NCBI RefSeq assembly: GCF_000009765.2 | Contig: NC_003155.5 | Span: 5,518,001 to 5,582,000, forward strand | Length of the DNA: 64,000 nt | Source of the DNA: Streptomyces avermitilis MA-4680 = NBRC 14893 | Lineage (GTDB): Bacteria; Actinomycetota; Actinomycetes; Streptomycetales; Streptomycetaceae | Direction: 5' to 3' | Shown: piece by piece, positions 8,702-16,473 of the stretch | Numbering within the stretch: the first letter of the stretch is position 1 | Layout: each line of letters opens with the position of its first letter | The notes under the pieces: generated by a model | The model's database searches: none | Told to the model about the DNA's origin: nothing | What the model saw: the letters and a program-made list of their open reading frames with translations, nothing else | Translations under genes and position numbers: made by a program

Positions 8702-10291
8702 ATGGCCGCCTCCGCGCAGGACCTCCCCGCCGTCAGGATCGCCACCCCCAGCGGCAAGTGGATCCTGCTCACCACGGTCCTGGGCTCCAGCATGGCCATG
8801 CTGGACTCGACGGTCGTCAACGTCGCGCTGCCCCGCATCGGCCGCGATCTGAACGCGGACCTCGCGGCCCTCCAGTGGACCGTCAACGCGTACATGCTCA
8901 CCCTCGCGGGCCTGATCCTCCTGGGCGGAGCCCTCGGTGACCGCTTCGGACGCCGGAAGATCTTCGTCCTCGGCGTGATCTGGTTCGCCACCGCCTCACT
9001 GCTCTGCGGCCTCGCCCCGAACGCCGGCGTGCTCGTCGCCGCCCGCGCTCTGCAGGGCATCGGTGGCGCCCTGCTCACCCCCGGCTCACTCGCGCTCATC
9101 CAGGCGTCGTTCCACCCCGACGACCGTGCGAGAGCCGTCGGCCTGTGGTCCGGCTTCGGCGGCATCGGGGCCGCGGTCGGCCCGTTCCTGGGCGGCTGGC
9201 TGGTGGACGGCCCGGGCTGGCGCTGGGTCTTCCTGCTGAACGTCCCGGTGGCCCTGCTGTGCGCCCCCGTCGCCCTCAGACACGTACCGGAGTCGAAGGA
9301 CGACCGTATCCACGGCCGCGGCTTCGACGTCCTCGGCGCGGCCCTCGGCGCCCTCTCCCTCGCCCTGGTCACCTACGCCCTGATCGAGGCGCCCACCGGC
9401 TCCCCGGCCGTCGCCGTGACGGCGGTCGCGGGGGTGGCCGCCGGTGTCGCCTTCGTGTACGTCGAGAAGCGGCGCCCCGACCCGATGATGCCGCTGGACA
9501 TCTTCGCGTCCCGCCAGTTCACCGCGGTCAACCTGGTCACCCTGTGCGTGTACGCGGCGTTCGGCGGCTTCTTCTTCCTGACCGCGCTCCAGCTCCAGGT
9601 CGTGGCCGGCTACTCGGCCCTCGGCGCCGGCACGGCCCTGCTCCCCACGACCGTCATGATGCTGTTCCTGTCCGCCCGCTCGGGCGAGCTGGGCCAGCGC
9701 ATCGGCCCGCGCATCCCGCTCACCGTGGGCCCGCTGCTGTGCGCGACCGCCATGCTGCTGATGCTGCGGGTGGGACCGCACGCCTCGTACCTCACCGACG
9801 TCCTGCCCGCGCTCCTGGTGATGGGGCTGGGCATGGTCACCCTGGTCGCGCCGCTCACCGCCACCGTCCTCGCCTCCGTGGACAGCGGCCGGGCCGGTCT
9901 GGCCAGCGGCATCAACAACGCGGCGGCCCGCGCGGCCGGCCTCATCGCCGTGGCCGCGCTGCCGCTGCTCGCCGGGATGGGCCCGGAGGCGTACCGCTCG
10001 GCGGAGCAGTTCAACGACGCGTTCCGGCGGGCGATGCCGCTGTGCGCGGGTGTGCTGGTGCTGGGGGCGGTGCTGGCCTTCACGTCCGTACGCCGACCGG
10101 CACCGGACTGCCGACGCCCCGAGTGCCACACACACGGCGCGCTGACCGCCCCACCCCTGGAGCCGGGCCGCCCCCTGCCGACGGCGGCTTCCGGTGCCGG
10201 TTCGAGCGCGGGTTCCGGCGCCGGTTCGAGCCCGGGTTCCAGTGCCCCTTCCAGCCCCGGTCCAGACACCCCCAGCCCGTCCGGCGATTGA
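8702..10291 (+). CDS. MFS drug-exporter-like transporter (DHA2, about 14 TM)
   Basis: A 529-residue major facilitator. Early motifs are LDSTVVNVALPRI (family motif D1), LGDRFGRRK (motif A) and the motif C region GGIGAAVGPFLGGWL, characteristic of 14-helix DHA2/EmrB-QacA proton antiporters. The substrate is unknown. The C-terminal tail after about residue 460 is polar and Ser/Gly/Pro-rich with short repeats, and its last codons coincide with an intergenic repeat (10272-10343), so the tail may have been extended. The ATG is preceded by TATCCT (8689-8694) seven bases away, suggesting a leaderless transcript. No regulator gene is adjacent. Confidence 0.9.
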   Translation: MAASAQDLPAVRIATPSGKWILLTTVLGSSMAMLDSTVVNVALPRIGRDLNADLAALQWTVNAYMLTLAGLILLGGALGDRFGRRKIFVLGVIWFATASLLCGLAPNAGVLVAARALQGIGGALLTPGSLALIQASFHPDDRARAVGLWSGFGGIGAAVGPFLGGWLVDGPGWRWVFLLNVPVALLCAPVALRHVPESKDDRIHGRGFDVLGAALGALSLALVTYALIEAPTGSPAVAVTAVAGVAAGVAFVYVEKRRPDPMMPLDIFASRQFTAVNLVTLCVYAAFGGFFFLTALQLQVVAGYSALGAGTALLPTTVMMLFLSARSGELGQRIGPRIPLTVGPLLCATAMLLMLRVGPHASYLTDVLPALLVMGLGMVTLVAPLTATVLASVDSGRAGLASGINNAAARAAGLIAVAALPLLAGMGPEAYRSAEQFNDAFRRAMPLCAGVLVLGAVLAFTSVRRPAPDCRRPECHTHGALTAPPLEPGRPLPTAASGAGSSAGSGAGSSPGSSAPSSPGPDTPSPSGD

Positions 10292-10343
10292 GGACGAGGC
10301 CGTTCAGGCCGAAAAAAGCGGGGTCTGGGGGCGCAGCCCCCAG
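10272..10343 (+). repeat. Streptomyces-type intergenic repeat with hairpin
   Basis: The element begins CAGCCCGTCCGGCGATTGAG, continues through GACGAGGCC, and ends in an 8-bp hairpin around CTGGGGGC/GCCCCCAG (10325-10343). From memory this block recurs in many Streptomyces intergenic regions. Here its first bases supply the last codons and stop of the MFS gene, and the hairpin can serve as its terminator. Confidence 0.7.
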
Positions 10344-10432
10344 GGGGACGGCACCCTCGACACCCGCCACCCGACGCCGAACGCCCACCCCACTCCCGCA
10401 CAACCCCCGGAGGGTGCCGCAGACTGGAACCC

Positions 10433-10846
10433 ATGACGATTCACGGAAACCTTCTCGGGGGCCCGCCCCCGACGCACCTCCCCGACGACCCGGAGCCGCG
10501 CGAGCTGCTCGCGAGCGGCACGGCGCCCGCCGACGTCGCGGCCAAGTACCCGACCTCCTCGCTCGCCTGGGCGCAGCTCGCCGACGAGGCGTTCGAGCGC
10601 GGCAGCGTCGTCGAGTCGTACGCGTACGCCCGTACCGGCTACCACCGCGGCCTGGACGCCCTGCGCCGCAGCGGCTGGAAGGGCCACGGCCCGGTGCCGT
10701 GGGAGCACGAGCCGAACCGCGGCTTCCTGCGCGCCCTGCACGGCCTCGCCCGCGCCGCGCAGGCGATCGGCGAGCAGGCGGAGTACGAGCGCTGCACGCA
10801 GTTCCTCCAGGACTCCTCCCCGGCGGCGGCCCAGACGCTGGGCTAG
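10433..10846 (+). CDS. DUF3151 family protein
   Basis: A 137-residue soluble, mostly helical protein. Features such as YPTSSLAWAQLADEAF, SYAYARTGYHRGLDALRRSGWKG and FLRALHGLARAAQAIGE match DUF3151 as I remember it. The helix pattern suggests a TPR-like fold. Function is unknown. CAGACT lies seven bases before the ATG with no ribosome site, so it is probably leaderless. A terminator at 10920 separates it from kynA. Confidence 0.85.
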   Translation: MTIHGNLLGGPPPTHLPDDPEPRELLASGTAPADVAAKYPTSSLAWAQLADEAFERGSVVESYAYARTGYHRGLDALRRSGWKGHGPVPWEHEPNRGFLRALHGLARAAQAIGEQAEYERCTQFLQDSSPAAAQTLG

Positions 10847-10919
10847 GCCCGGTCCCTGGGCCAGGACTGGCCGCTCAGCCGGGCCAGGACTGGTCGCTGG
10901 GCTGGTCAGAGGATGTGTG

Positions 10920-10945
10920 AGGCCCGTCTGTGATCAGGCGGGCCT
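10920..10945 (+). terminator. Terminator after the DUF3151 gene
   Basis: An 11-bp stem (10920-10930 with 10935-10945, one G-U pair) around the loop TGAT, followed by TGCCTTTTC. Confidence 0.85.
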
Positions 10946-11051
10946 TGCCTTTTCGGGGGACGATTGCGGAGGATGCCGGTGGGGACCGGGGCCCCCGTGT
11001 CGGTAACGGCAGGGGCGGACCGCTACCCGGAGTACGCATCAGGAGACAGCG

Positions 11052-11897
11052 ATGTCCCATCAGGCTCAGCCCGCAGAGGCTTCGGAGCCCGAGACCCCGC
11101 ATCTCGACTTCGCAGGGACCACCCCGTACGAGGACTATGTCCAGGCGGACGTCCTCACCCATCTCCAGCACACCCTCTCCGACGACCCCGGAGAGATGGT
11201 CTTCCTGGTGACGACCCAGGTCATGGAGCTGTGGTTCACGGTCATCGTGCACGAGTGGGAGACCGCGGCGAACGCGCTGCGCGGCGACGACATCCCGGTC
11301 GCGGTGGCCGCGCTGAAGCGGTCGGTCCGGGAGCTGGAGGCGCTGAACGCGTCCTGGCGGCCCCTCTCGCAGCTCACGCCCGCCCAGTTCAACTCGTACC
11401 GCTCGGCCCTCGGCGAGGGCTCGGGCTTCCAGTCCGCGATGTACCGGCGGATGGAGTTCCTGCTCGGCGAGAAGGCCGCGTCCATGCTGGTCCCGCACCG
11501 GGGCGCGCCGCGCGTGCACGCGGAGCTGGAGAAGGCGCTGCACGAGCCGAGCCTGTACGACGAGGTGCTGCGGCTGCTGTCGCGGCGCGGGTACGGGGTA
11601 CCGCGCGCCGTGCTGGAGCGTGACGTCTCGCTGCGGTACGAGCCCTCGCCCGAGGTCGAGGCCGTGTGGACCTCGCTGTACTCGGGGAAGCCGGACGACG
11701 AACTCGCCCGGCTCGGCGAGGCGCTCACGGACGTCGCCGAGCTGGTGTGGCGATGGCGCAACGACCATCTGGTGGCCACGCGCCGGGCCATGGGCGCGAA
11801 GACCGGCACGGGTGGCTCGGCCGGGGTGGCCTGGCTGGAGAAGCGGGCGCAGAAGAACGTGTTCCCGGAGCTGTGGACGGCGAGGTCCCATGTCTGA
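11052..11897 (+). CDS. kynA: Tryptophan 2,3-dioxygenase
   Basis: A 281-residue heme dioxygenase that opens the indole ring of L-tryptophan to N-formylkynurenine, the first step of the kynurenine route. Family hallmarks are present: YEDYVQ, a VIVHEWE helix with the heme-ligand histidine region, SYRSALGEGSGFQSAMYR for substrate binding, and WRWRNDHLVATRRAMG with GTGGSAG near the C-terminus. The ribosome site AGGAGA precedes the ATG. It overlaps kynU by eight bases (ATGTCTGA), indicating translational coupling. S. coelicolor genes SCO3644-SCO3646 are, from memory, reported as the formamidase, kynureninase and dioxygenase of this route. Confidence 0.95.
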   Translation: MSHQAQPAEASEPETPHLDFAGTTPYEDYVQADVLTHLQHTLSDDPGEMVFLVTTQVMELWFTVIVHEWETAANALRGDDIPVAVAALKRSVRELEALNASWRPLSQLTPAQFNSYRSALGEGSGFQSAMYRRMEFLLGEKAASMLVPHRGAPRVHAELEKALHEPSLYDEVLRLLSRRGYGVPRAVLERDVSLRYEPSPEVEAVWTSLYSGKPDDELARLGEALTDVAELVWRWRNDHLVATRRAMGAKTGTGGSAGVAWLEKRAQKNVFPELWTARSHV

Positions 11898-13074
11898 GCT
11901 GGCCGTCAGGGCGGAGAAGTCGGACGCCGCCGACGAACTGGCCGGGCTGCGTGAGCGGTTCGTCCTCGACGAGGCCGTCTACCTGGACGGGAACTCGCTC
12001 GGCGCGCTGCCGGCGGCCGTCCCCGGGCGGCTGGACGACGTCGTACGCCGTCAGTGGGGCTCGCTGCGCATCCGTTCCTGGGACGAGAGCGGCTGGTGGA
12101 CGGCGCCGGAGCGGATCGGCGACCGGATCGCGCCCCTGGTGGGCGCGGCAGCCGGGCAGATCGTGGTCGGTGACTCCACAAGTGTCAACGTGTTCAAGGC
12201 ACTTGTCGGTGCGGTGCGTCTCGCGGGCGAGGGGCGGGACGAGATCCTCGTCGATGCCACGACGTTCCCGACGGACGGCTACATCGCGCAGTCGGCGGCG
12301 CGCATGACGGGGTGCGAACTGCGCCCGGTCGCGCCGGACGAGGTGGCCGACGCCCTCGGCCCGCGTACCGCCGCGGTGCTGCTGAACCACGTCGACTACC
12401 GCACGGGCCGGCTGCACGACCTGCCGTCCCTGACGGCGGCGATCCACGCCGCGGGCGCCCTGGCGGTCTGGGACCTGTGCCACAGCGCGGGCGCGCTGCC
12501 GGTCGGGCTCGACGCGCACGGGGTCGACCTGGCGGTCGGCTGCACGTACAAGTATCTGAACGGGGGCCCGGGTGCACCGGCGTACCTGTATGTACGCCGT
12601 GACCTTCAGGACCGCTTCGACTCCCCGCTGCCCGGCTGGAACTCGCACGCCGAGCCCTTCGGGATGCGTACGGCGTACGAACCGGCGGCCGGTGCCGTGC
12701 GCGGGCGCGTCGGCACGCCCGACATCCTCTCCATGCTGGCCCTGGAGGCGGCGCTGGAGGTGTGGGACGGCGTGTCGGTCGAGGCCGTGCGCGCCAAGTC
12801 CCTCGCCCTGACGGACTTCTTCCTGGAGTGCGTCGGGGCGTACGTGCCCGAGGGCGTGGTCGAGTCCCTGACTCCGGCCGCGCACGCGGAGCGGGGCAGT
12901 CAGGTGGCGCTGCGCTGCCGGGACGCCGGTGCGGTGATGAAGCGGCTGGTCGAGCGGGGCGTGGTCGGGGACTTCCGTTCCCCGGACATCCTGCGGTTCG
13001 GCTTCACTCCGCTGTACGTGGGGTTCGCGGATGTGGAGCGGGCGGCGCGGGTGCTCGCCGAGACCGTGGGCTGA
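11890..13074 (+). CDS. kynU: Kynureninase
   Basis: A 394-residue PLP enzyme (fold type I) cleaving kynurenine to anthranilate and alanine. Signatures are YLDGNSLGALP near the N-terminus, GDSTSVNVFK in the phosphate-binding loop, VWDLCHSAG, and the PLP lysine K221 in CTYKYLNGGPG. The C-terminal RFGFTPLYVGF block is typical. The start overlaps the kynA stop. It ends only 15 bp from the convergent stop of the small motif-bearing gene, which belongs to an apparent insertion between kynU and the formamidase candidate. Confidence 0.95.
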   Translation: MSELAVRAEKSDAADELAGLRERFVLDEAVYLDGNSLGALPAAVPGRLDDVVRRQWGSLRIRSWDESGWWTAPERIGDRIAPLVGAAAGQIVVGDSTSVNVFKALVGAVRLAGEGRDEILVDATTFPTDGYIAQSAARMTGCELRPVAPDEVADALGPRTAAVLLNHVDYRTGRLHDLPSLTAAIHAAGALAVWDLCHSAGALPVGLDAHGVDLAVGCTYKYLNGGPGAPAYLYVRRDLQDRFDSPLPGWNSHAEPFGMRTAYEPAAGAVRGRVGTPDILSMLALEAALEVWDGVSVEAVRAKSLALTDFFLECVGAYVPEGVVESLTPAAHAERGSQVALRCRDAGAVMKRLVERGVVGDFRSPDILRFGFTPLYVGFADVERAARVLAETVG

Positions 13075-13089
13075 CGCGCGCCGCCCGGC

Positions 13090-13443
13090 TCACAGGAACC
13101 GGGAGACGAACTGGGAGAGCCCGTTGACGGCGGTGAGTACGGCGGTGACGCCACCGGCTCCCGCCGTCAGCGAGTCGAGCAGACTGCGTACGACGGTCCT
13201 GCTCGGCTGCGGGTCCTGAAGCTGGTTGCCCAGCTCCCGCGCCACGTCGCGCAGCCGCCGCGCGTCGGGCAGGGCGGCGGCGTGCTGGGCGAGCAGACCC
13301 TGCAACTCCTCCAGGCGGCGCAGGAGTTCGCGGGCGTCGTCGGCGGCCCGGGGGTCGGCGTTGTGGGTGACGCTTCCGTTGTGGGCGTACAGGGTGCCCC
13401 GGTTGTCGTTGGCGTAGACCCGGTTGTCGTCGCCGTGTGCCAT
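13090..13443 (-). CDS. Small protein sharing the GDDNRVYAN motif; possible DUF5955 relative
   Basis: A 117-residue protein with a good AAGGAG ribosome site. Residues 4-22 are GDDNRVYANDNRGTLYAHN, nearly identical to the C-terminal tail of the upstream FHA protein (17 of 19 positions). After a short linker come an amphipathic helix rich in Leu and Arg (about 33-72) and a hydrophobic C-terminal helix (about 88-117, SLLDSLTAGAGGVTAVLTAVNGLSQF region broken by glycines). Overall shape recalls the small DUF5955/effector-associated proteins of Streptomyces, but this is from memory. I infer a membrane- or partner-binding helical domain recruited through the shared N-terminal motif. Confidence 0.75.
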   Translation of the reverse strand: MAHGDDNRVYANDNRGTLYAHNGSVTHNADPRAADDARELLRRLEELQGLLAQHAAALPDARRLRDVARELGNQLQDPQPSRTVVRSLLDSLTAGAGGVTAVLTAVNGLSQFVSRFL

Positions 13444-13460
13444 GTCCTGTCTCCTTCGGT

Positions 13461-13579
13461 GTCTCGCCGTGTCTCGCCGTGTTTCGCCGTGTGAGCTGTG
13501 TCGGTCGTGCCGGTCGTCCGGGTCGTGCCGGTCGTGTCGGTCGTGTGAGCCGTGTGAGCCGTGTGAGCCGTGTCAGCCG
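13461..13579 (-). repeat. 10-bp and 9-bp tandem repeats between motif-sharing genes
   Basis: Three 10-bp GTCTCGCCGT-type units (13461-13490), then degenerate GGTCGTGCC units, then four 9-bp TGTGAGCCG-type units (13544-13579). The last unit contains the FHA gene's stop codon. The repeat occupies nearly the whole gap between the two minus-strand genes. Confidence 0.8.
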
Positions 13580-15534
13580 CGCTGGGCGGACGGCCCGGGC
13601 GCCTGGCCTTTGCCGCCCTGCGGATGCCGGACCCTCTTGTTGTGGGCGTACATGGTGCCGCGGTTGTTGTTGGCGTAGACCCGGTTGTCGTCGCCGAAGT
13701 TCTGCACCACGTTCTGCTGGAACCGCTGGAAGTCGTCCGAGTCGATGCCCTTGGCCTCCAGGAAGTCGCCGATCGTGTTCAGCAGGTGCTGCTGGGTCGT
13801 GTTGAGGACCCGGCTCAGGTCGCGGCCGAGGAAGTAGTGGCCCTCGTCCAGACCGCGCGCGAACTCGCGGATGCTGAGCTGGGCGCCGTAGTCGAACCGG
13901 TAGCCGCCGCCGATCGTGCGCCGCTGCCGGCGCCGCCCCGCCGCCGCGGCCCGGGAGGCGGCCGCACGCCGGGCGAGCGCTCCCGGCGATCCCAGCAGCG
14001 CGCGTGGCGTCCACGGAAGCGCCGCGGCCAGCGCACGGACGGCCGCTCCCGCCGCCGTCCGGTGGGGCAGATTGTCGACGGCGTAGTACTCGGGACGCAT
14101 CGGCAACAGGGCGTACGCCGAGAACTCCAGGTAGAGCGTCCCCTGGACCTGGACCGCGCGCAGGAACATCGTCAGCACCAACTGACCGCTCCAGGCCGGG
14201 ACTTCGATGCTCACATACGAGCGCCGGGCCGCGCCGAGCCCGTCCGGCATGCCGCGGATGAGGTGCGGCGGGATGCGGGTCAGGGGCGGCTGGAACCGGT
14301 CGGGCAGCAGCCGGGGGTCGCGGGCGACGTCGTTGCCGCCCACGAAGAGACGTTCCTCCACACGCAGGTTGGCCAGGCCGAGCCGACAGGCCGCGGCGAT
14401 GAGCACCTCGTACAGCTCGTCCTTGGTGAAGGGCTGTGGCCTGCGCCGGCCGCCGTCCTCGCGGGGTGAGCCCTTGCGGATGTCGACGGGCCGGTCCCAC
14501 TCCTCGATCTGGTCGCCGCTGCCCGCGAAGGGCCAGTAGTCGGAGCAGACGACCAGGTTCCCCGCGGGCCGCTCGGCCACGGTGGCGAGCCGGTCGCGGA
14601 CCCGCCCGCTCAAGGCGTCCGGCGCCTGCGCGGGATCGTAGTGCTGAGGGGCGAGCCGCCGGCGCAGGACGAGGTACTCGGTGACCCAGACGTCCACGCC
14701 CAGGACCAGCCAGGCGAGGGCGAGCAGCAGCAGCGCGCCGGCGGCGTACGGGCGCCACCAGCCGCCGAGGTCGGCCGCCTTGATCGCGTCGACGTTGCCG
14801 CGCGCCCCGAGCCCGAGCAGCGCGACGAGGCAGCACAGCAGCGCGCACAGCGCGGCGTCGCGGGTCAGCCGGCGCCGGCGCGCGGACAGGGCCCAGCGGG
14901 TGACGGTGCCGAGGTCGGCTCCGAAGACCGGGGCGAGGGCGCGGTAGGGCTCGTCGACGACCTGGTGGACCACCAGGTCCGCGAACCACGGGTCGAACTG
15001 GGTCGCGGCCGCCAGATGCCGGGTGGTCATGCTCCGGGCGTCGTCCTCGACGGGCGGGGGCGGGGCGTGGCGCGGGGGAGGGGGCGGCAGGTCGGGGTCG
15101 GGTCCGTGCCGGCCCGCGAAGCGGCGCCGACGGGCGTCGCCCAGGTCGGTGACGGTTGAGGTGTCGTGCTCGCGGTCGTGGCCGTGTGGCGTCCGGCCGG
15201 CGGCGCCGGGAGCCTGCGGGGCGTTGCTGCGGAACACCAACTGCACCGAACCGAAGTGGAGGTGGTCGCCCTCGCTCAGTCTGACCGGTCGGCCGGGGTC
15301 GAGTCGCCGCCCGTTGTGCAGGACGCCGTTGCGGGAGCCCAGGTCGCTGAGCCAGACTCCGTCGCTGCCCAGACGCAGCTCGGCGTGGCGCTTGCTCACG
15401 TCCGAAGGCGCCAGCCGGATGTCACCGAGCCGCCCGACGATATGCGAGGCGCGCGTCAACTCCCATGTGGTACCCGCGAGTTGCGGCGGAACAGCCGCTA
15501 CCAGATAGGGCGGACCGCCCCCGTTCCCCACCAC
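13573..15534 (-). CDS. Membrane FHA-domain protein with shared C-terminal motif
   Basis: A 653-residue protein starting at a GTG with GGGGGAG nine bases upstream. Residues 25-105 form a complete FHA phosphothreonine-binding domain: GR at 34-35, S47 and H50 in DVSKRHAEL, then SRNGVLHNG. A proline-rich linker follows (about 145-165), then two hydrophobic helices (about 230-250 and 268-290), a soluble region of unknown fold, an Arg/Ala-rich stretch, and IGDFLEAKGIDSDDFQRF before the tail GDDNRVYANNNRGTMYAHN. I infer a membrane protein that reads Thr phosphorylation and signals through its tail to the 117-residue neighbour. The nearest kinase gene is 28 kb away. Function is unknown. Confidence 0.8.
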   Translation of the reverse strand: MVGNGGGPPYLVAAVPPQLAGTTWELTRASHIVGRLGDIRLAPSDVSKRHAELRLGSDGVWLSDLGSRNGVLHNGRRLDPGRPVRLSEGDHLHFGSVQLVFRSNAPQAPGAAGRTPHGHDREHDTSTVTDLGDARRRRFAGRHGPDPDLPPPPPRHAPPPPVEDDARSMTTRHLAAATQFDPWFADLVVHQVVDEPYRALAPVFGADLGTVTRWALSARRRRLTRDAALCALLCCLVALLGLGARGNVDAIKAADLGGWWRPYAAGALLLLALAWLVLGVDVWVTEYLVLRRRLAPQHYDPAQAPDALSGRVRDRLATVAERPAGNLVVCSDYWPFAGSGDQIEEWDRPVDIRKGSPREDGGRRRPQPFTKDELYEVLIAAACRLGLANLRVEERLFVGGNDVARDPRLLPDRFQPPLTRIPPHLIRGMPDGLGAARRSYVSIEVPAWSGQLVLTMFLRAVQVQGTLYLEFSAYALLPMRPEYYAVDNLPHRTAAGAAVRALAAALPWTPRALLGSPGALARRAAASRAAAAGRRRQRRTIGGGYRFDYGAQLSIREFARGLDEGHYFLGRDLSRVLNTTQQHLLNTIGDFLEAKGIDSDDFQRFQQNVVQNFGDDNRVYANNNRGTMYAHNKRVRHPQGGKGQAPGPSAQRG

Positions 15535-15640
15535 AATGCATCACTCCCCCGTTCTGCACCGCCATGCACGGCCATGGTCCGTGTGCGCCGGTGTGCCCCG
15601 CAATACGCAAAATTGGGGGTGGGCGAAGGGGAGGAAACGG

Positions 15641-15682
15641 AGTACTCCGGAGTACTACCCGTGGGGTTGTACTCCGGAGTAC
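15641..15682. promoter_or_regulatory. Twin GTACTCCGGAGTAC palindromes upstream of the FHA gene
   Basis: AGTACTCCGGAGTACT (15641-15656) and GTACTCCGGAGTAC (15669-15682) are perfect palindromes, each followed by TACCC, with centres 27 bp apart. They fill the gap between the tetR stop and the FHA gene start. They are good operator candidates for the TetR protein, or could fold as RNA hairpins that attenuate readthrough. Confidence 0.65.
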
Positions 15683-16287
15683 TACCCCACGACGTACGCC
15701 TCTGCCCTCGCCGCGGCGAGGGCGGCGTCGGCGGCCCGGTCGGCGTCGGCGGGCTCCGGGGCGGTTCCGGTGGTGAGCAGCGCGTAGTAGAGCGGCGCCG
15801 ACACGGCCCGTACGACCGTCGCCGCATCGGTACCCACCGGCAGCTCCCCGCGTTCCACCCCCCGTTCCACGCAGGGCGCCCACTCCGCGACGCGCACCTC
15901 GTAGAACCGCCGCAGTGACTCGGCCGTACGGGCGTCGCACGTCGCGGCGGCGATGACCGCCCGGAACAGCGCGCCCTGGCGGGCGTCCGCCAGCGTCCGC
16001 TGCACCAGGTGCGCGTTGGCCCGCAGATCCTCCCGTACGGACCCGGTCTCCGCGCGGGGCAGCGACTGTTCGGCCATGTCGTCCAGCAGGTCGGCGACCA
16101 GGCCCGTCACCGACCCCCACCGCCGGTACACCGTGGTCTTGCCGACCTCCGCCCGCCGGGCCACGTCCGCCAGATCGAGATGCGCGAACCCCTGCTCGGC
16201 CAGCACGTCTCCGGCCGCCCGCAGCACGGCGGCCCGCACGCGCGCGGTCCGGCCTCCGGGGCGTACGGTGCCGGGTTCGGCGGACAT
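15682..16287 (-). CDS. TetR family transcriptional regulator
   Basis: A 201-residue regulator. Residues about 15-60 form the TetR helix-turn-helix (AAGDVLAEQGFAHLDLADVA, then VGKTTVYRRWGS). The rest is an all-helical ligand and dimer domain with no recognisable ligand signature; the C-terminal part resembles the TetR_C_16/AcrR-like group. A clean AGGAGG precedes the ATG. It is divergent from the formamidase candidate and lies just upstream of the FHA gene in the same direction, separated from it by two perfect palindromes, so control of the FHA module and of itself is the natural inference. Confidence 0.9.
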   Translation of the reverse strand: MSAEPGTVRPGGRTARVRAAVLRAAGDVLAEQGFAHLDLADVARRAEVGKTTVYRRWGSVTGLVADLLDDMAEQSLPRAETGSVREDLRANAHLVQRTLADARQGALFRAVIAAATCDARTAESLRRFYEVRVAEWAPCVERGVERGELPVGTDAATVVRAVSAPLYYALLTTGTAPEPADADRAADAALAAARAEAYVVG

Positions 16288-16473
16288 GAGGCCTCCTGCG
16301 GTGAGTCGGACGGGGTGGGGACAGCGTAACGAAACGGCAGAACCATTTAACCCTCACCGAGCGTGACATCCCCGTGTTGGCGCACGTCACCGGCCTGATA
16401 CCGTCCCCGCCAACGGTCGATTAGCCCCGGCCGAGCTGTTCCCAATTCCGTTTTGCCGCTGAGAGGTTGGAGC

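Noticed and set aside
9145..10920. 591-codon plus-strand frame overlapping the MFS and DUF3151 genes
   Set aside because: Out-of-frame reading of two well-supported genes; composition is Arg/Pro-rich and it runs through a terminator region.
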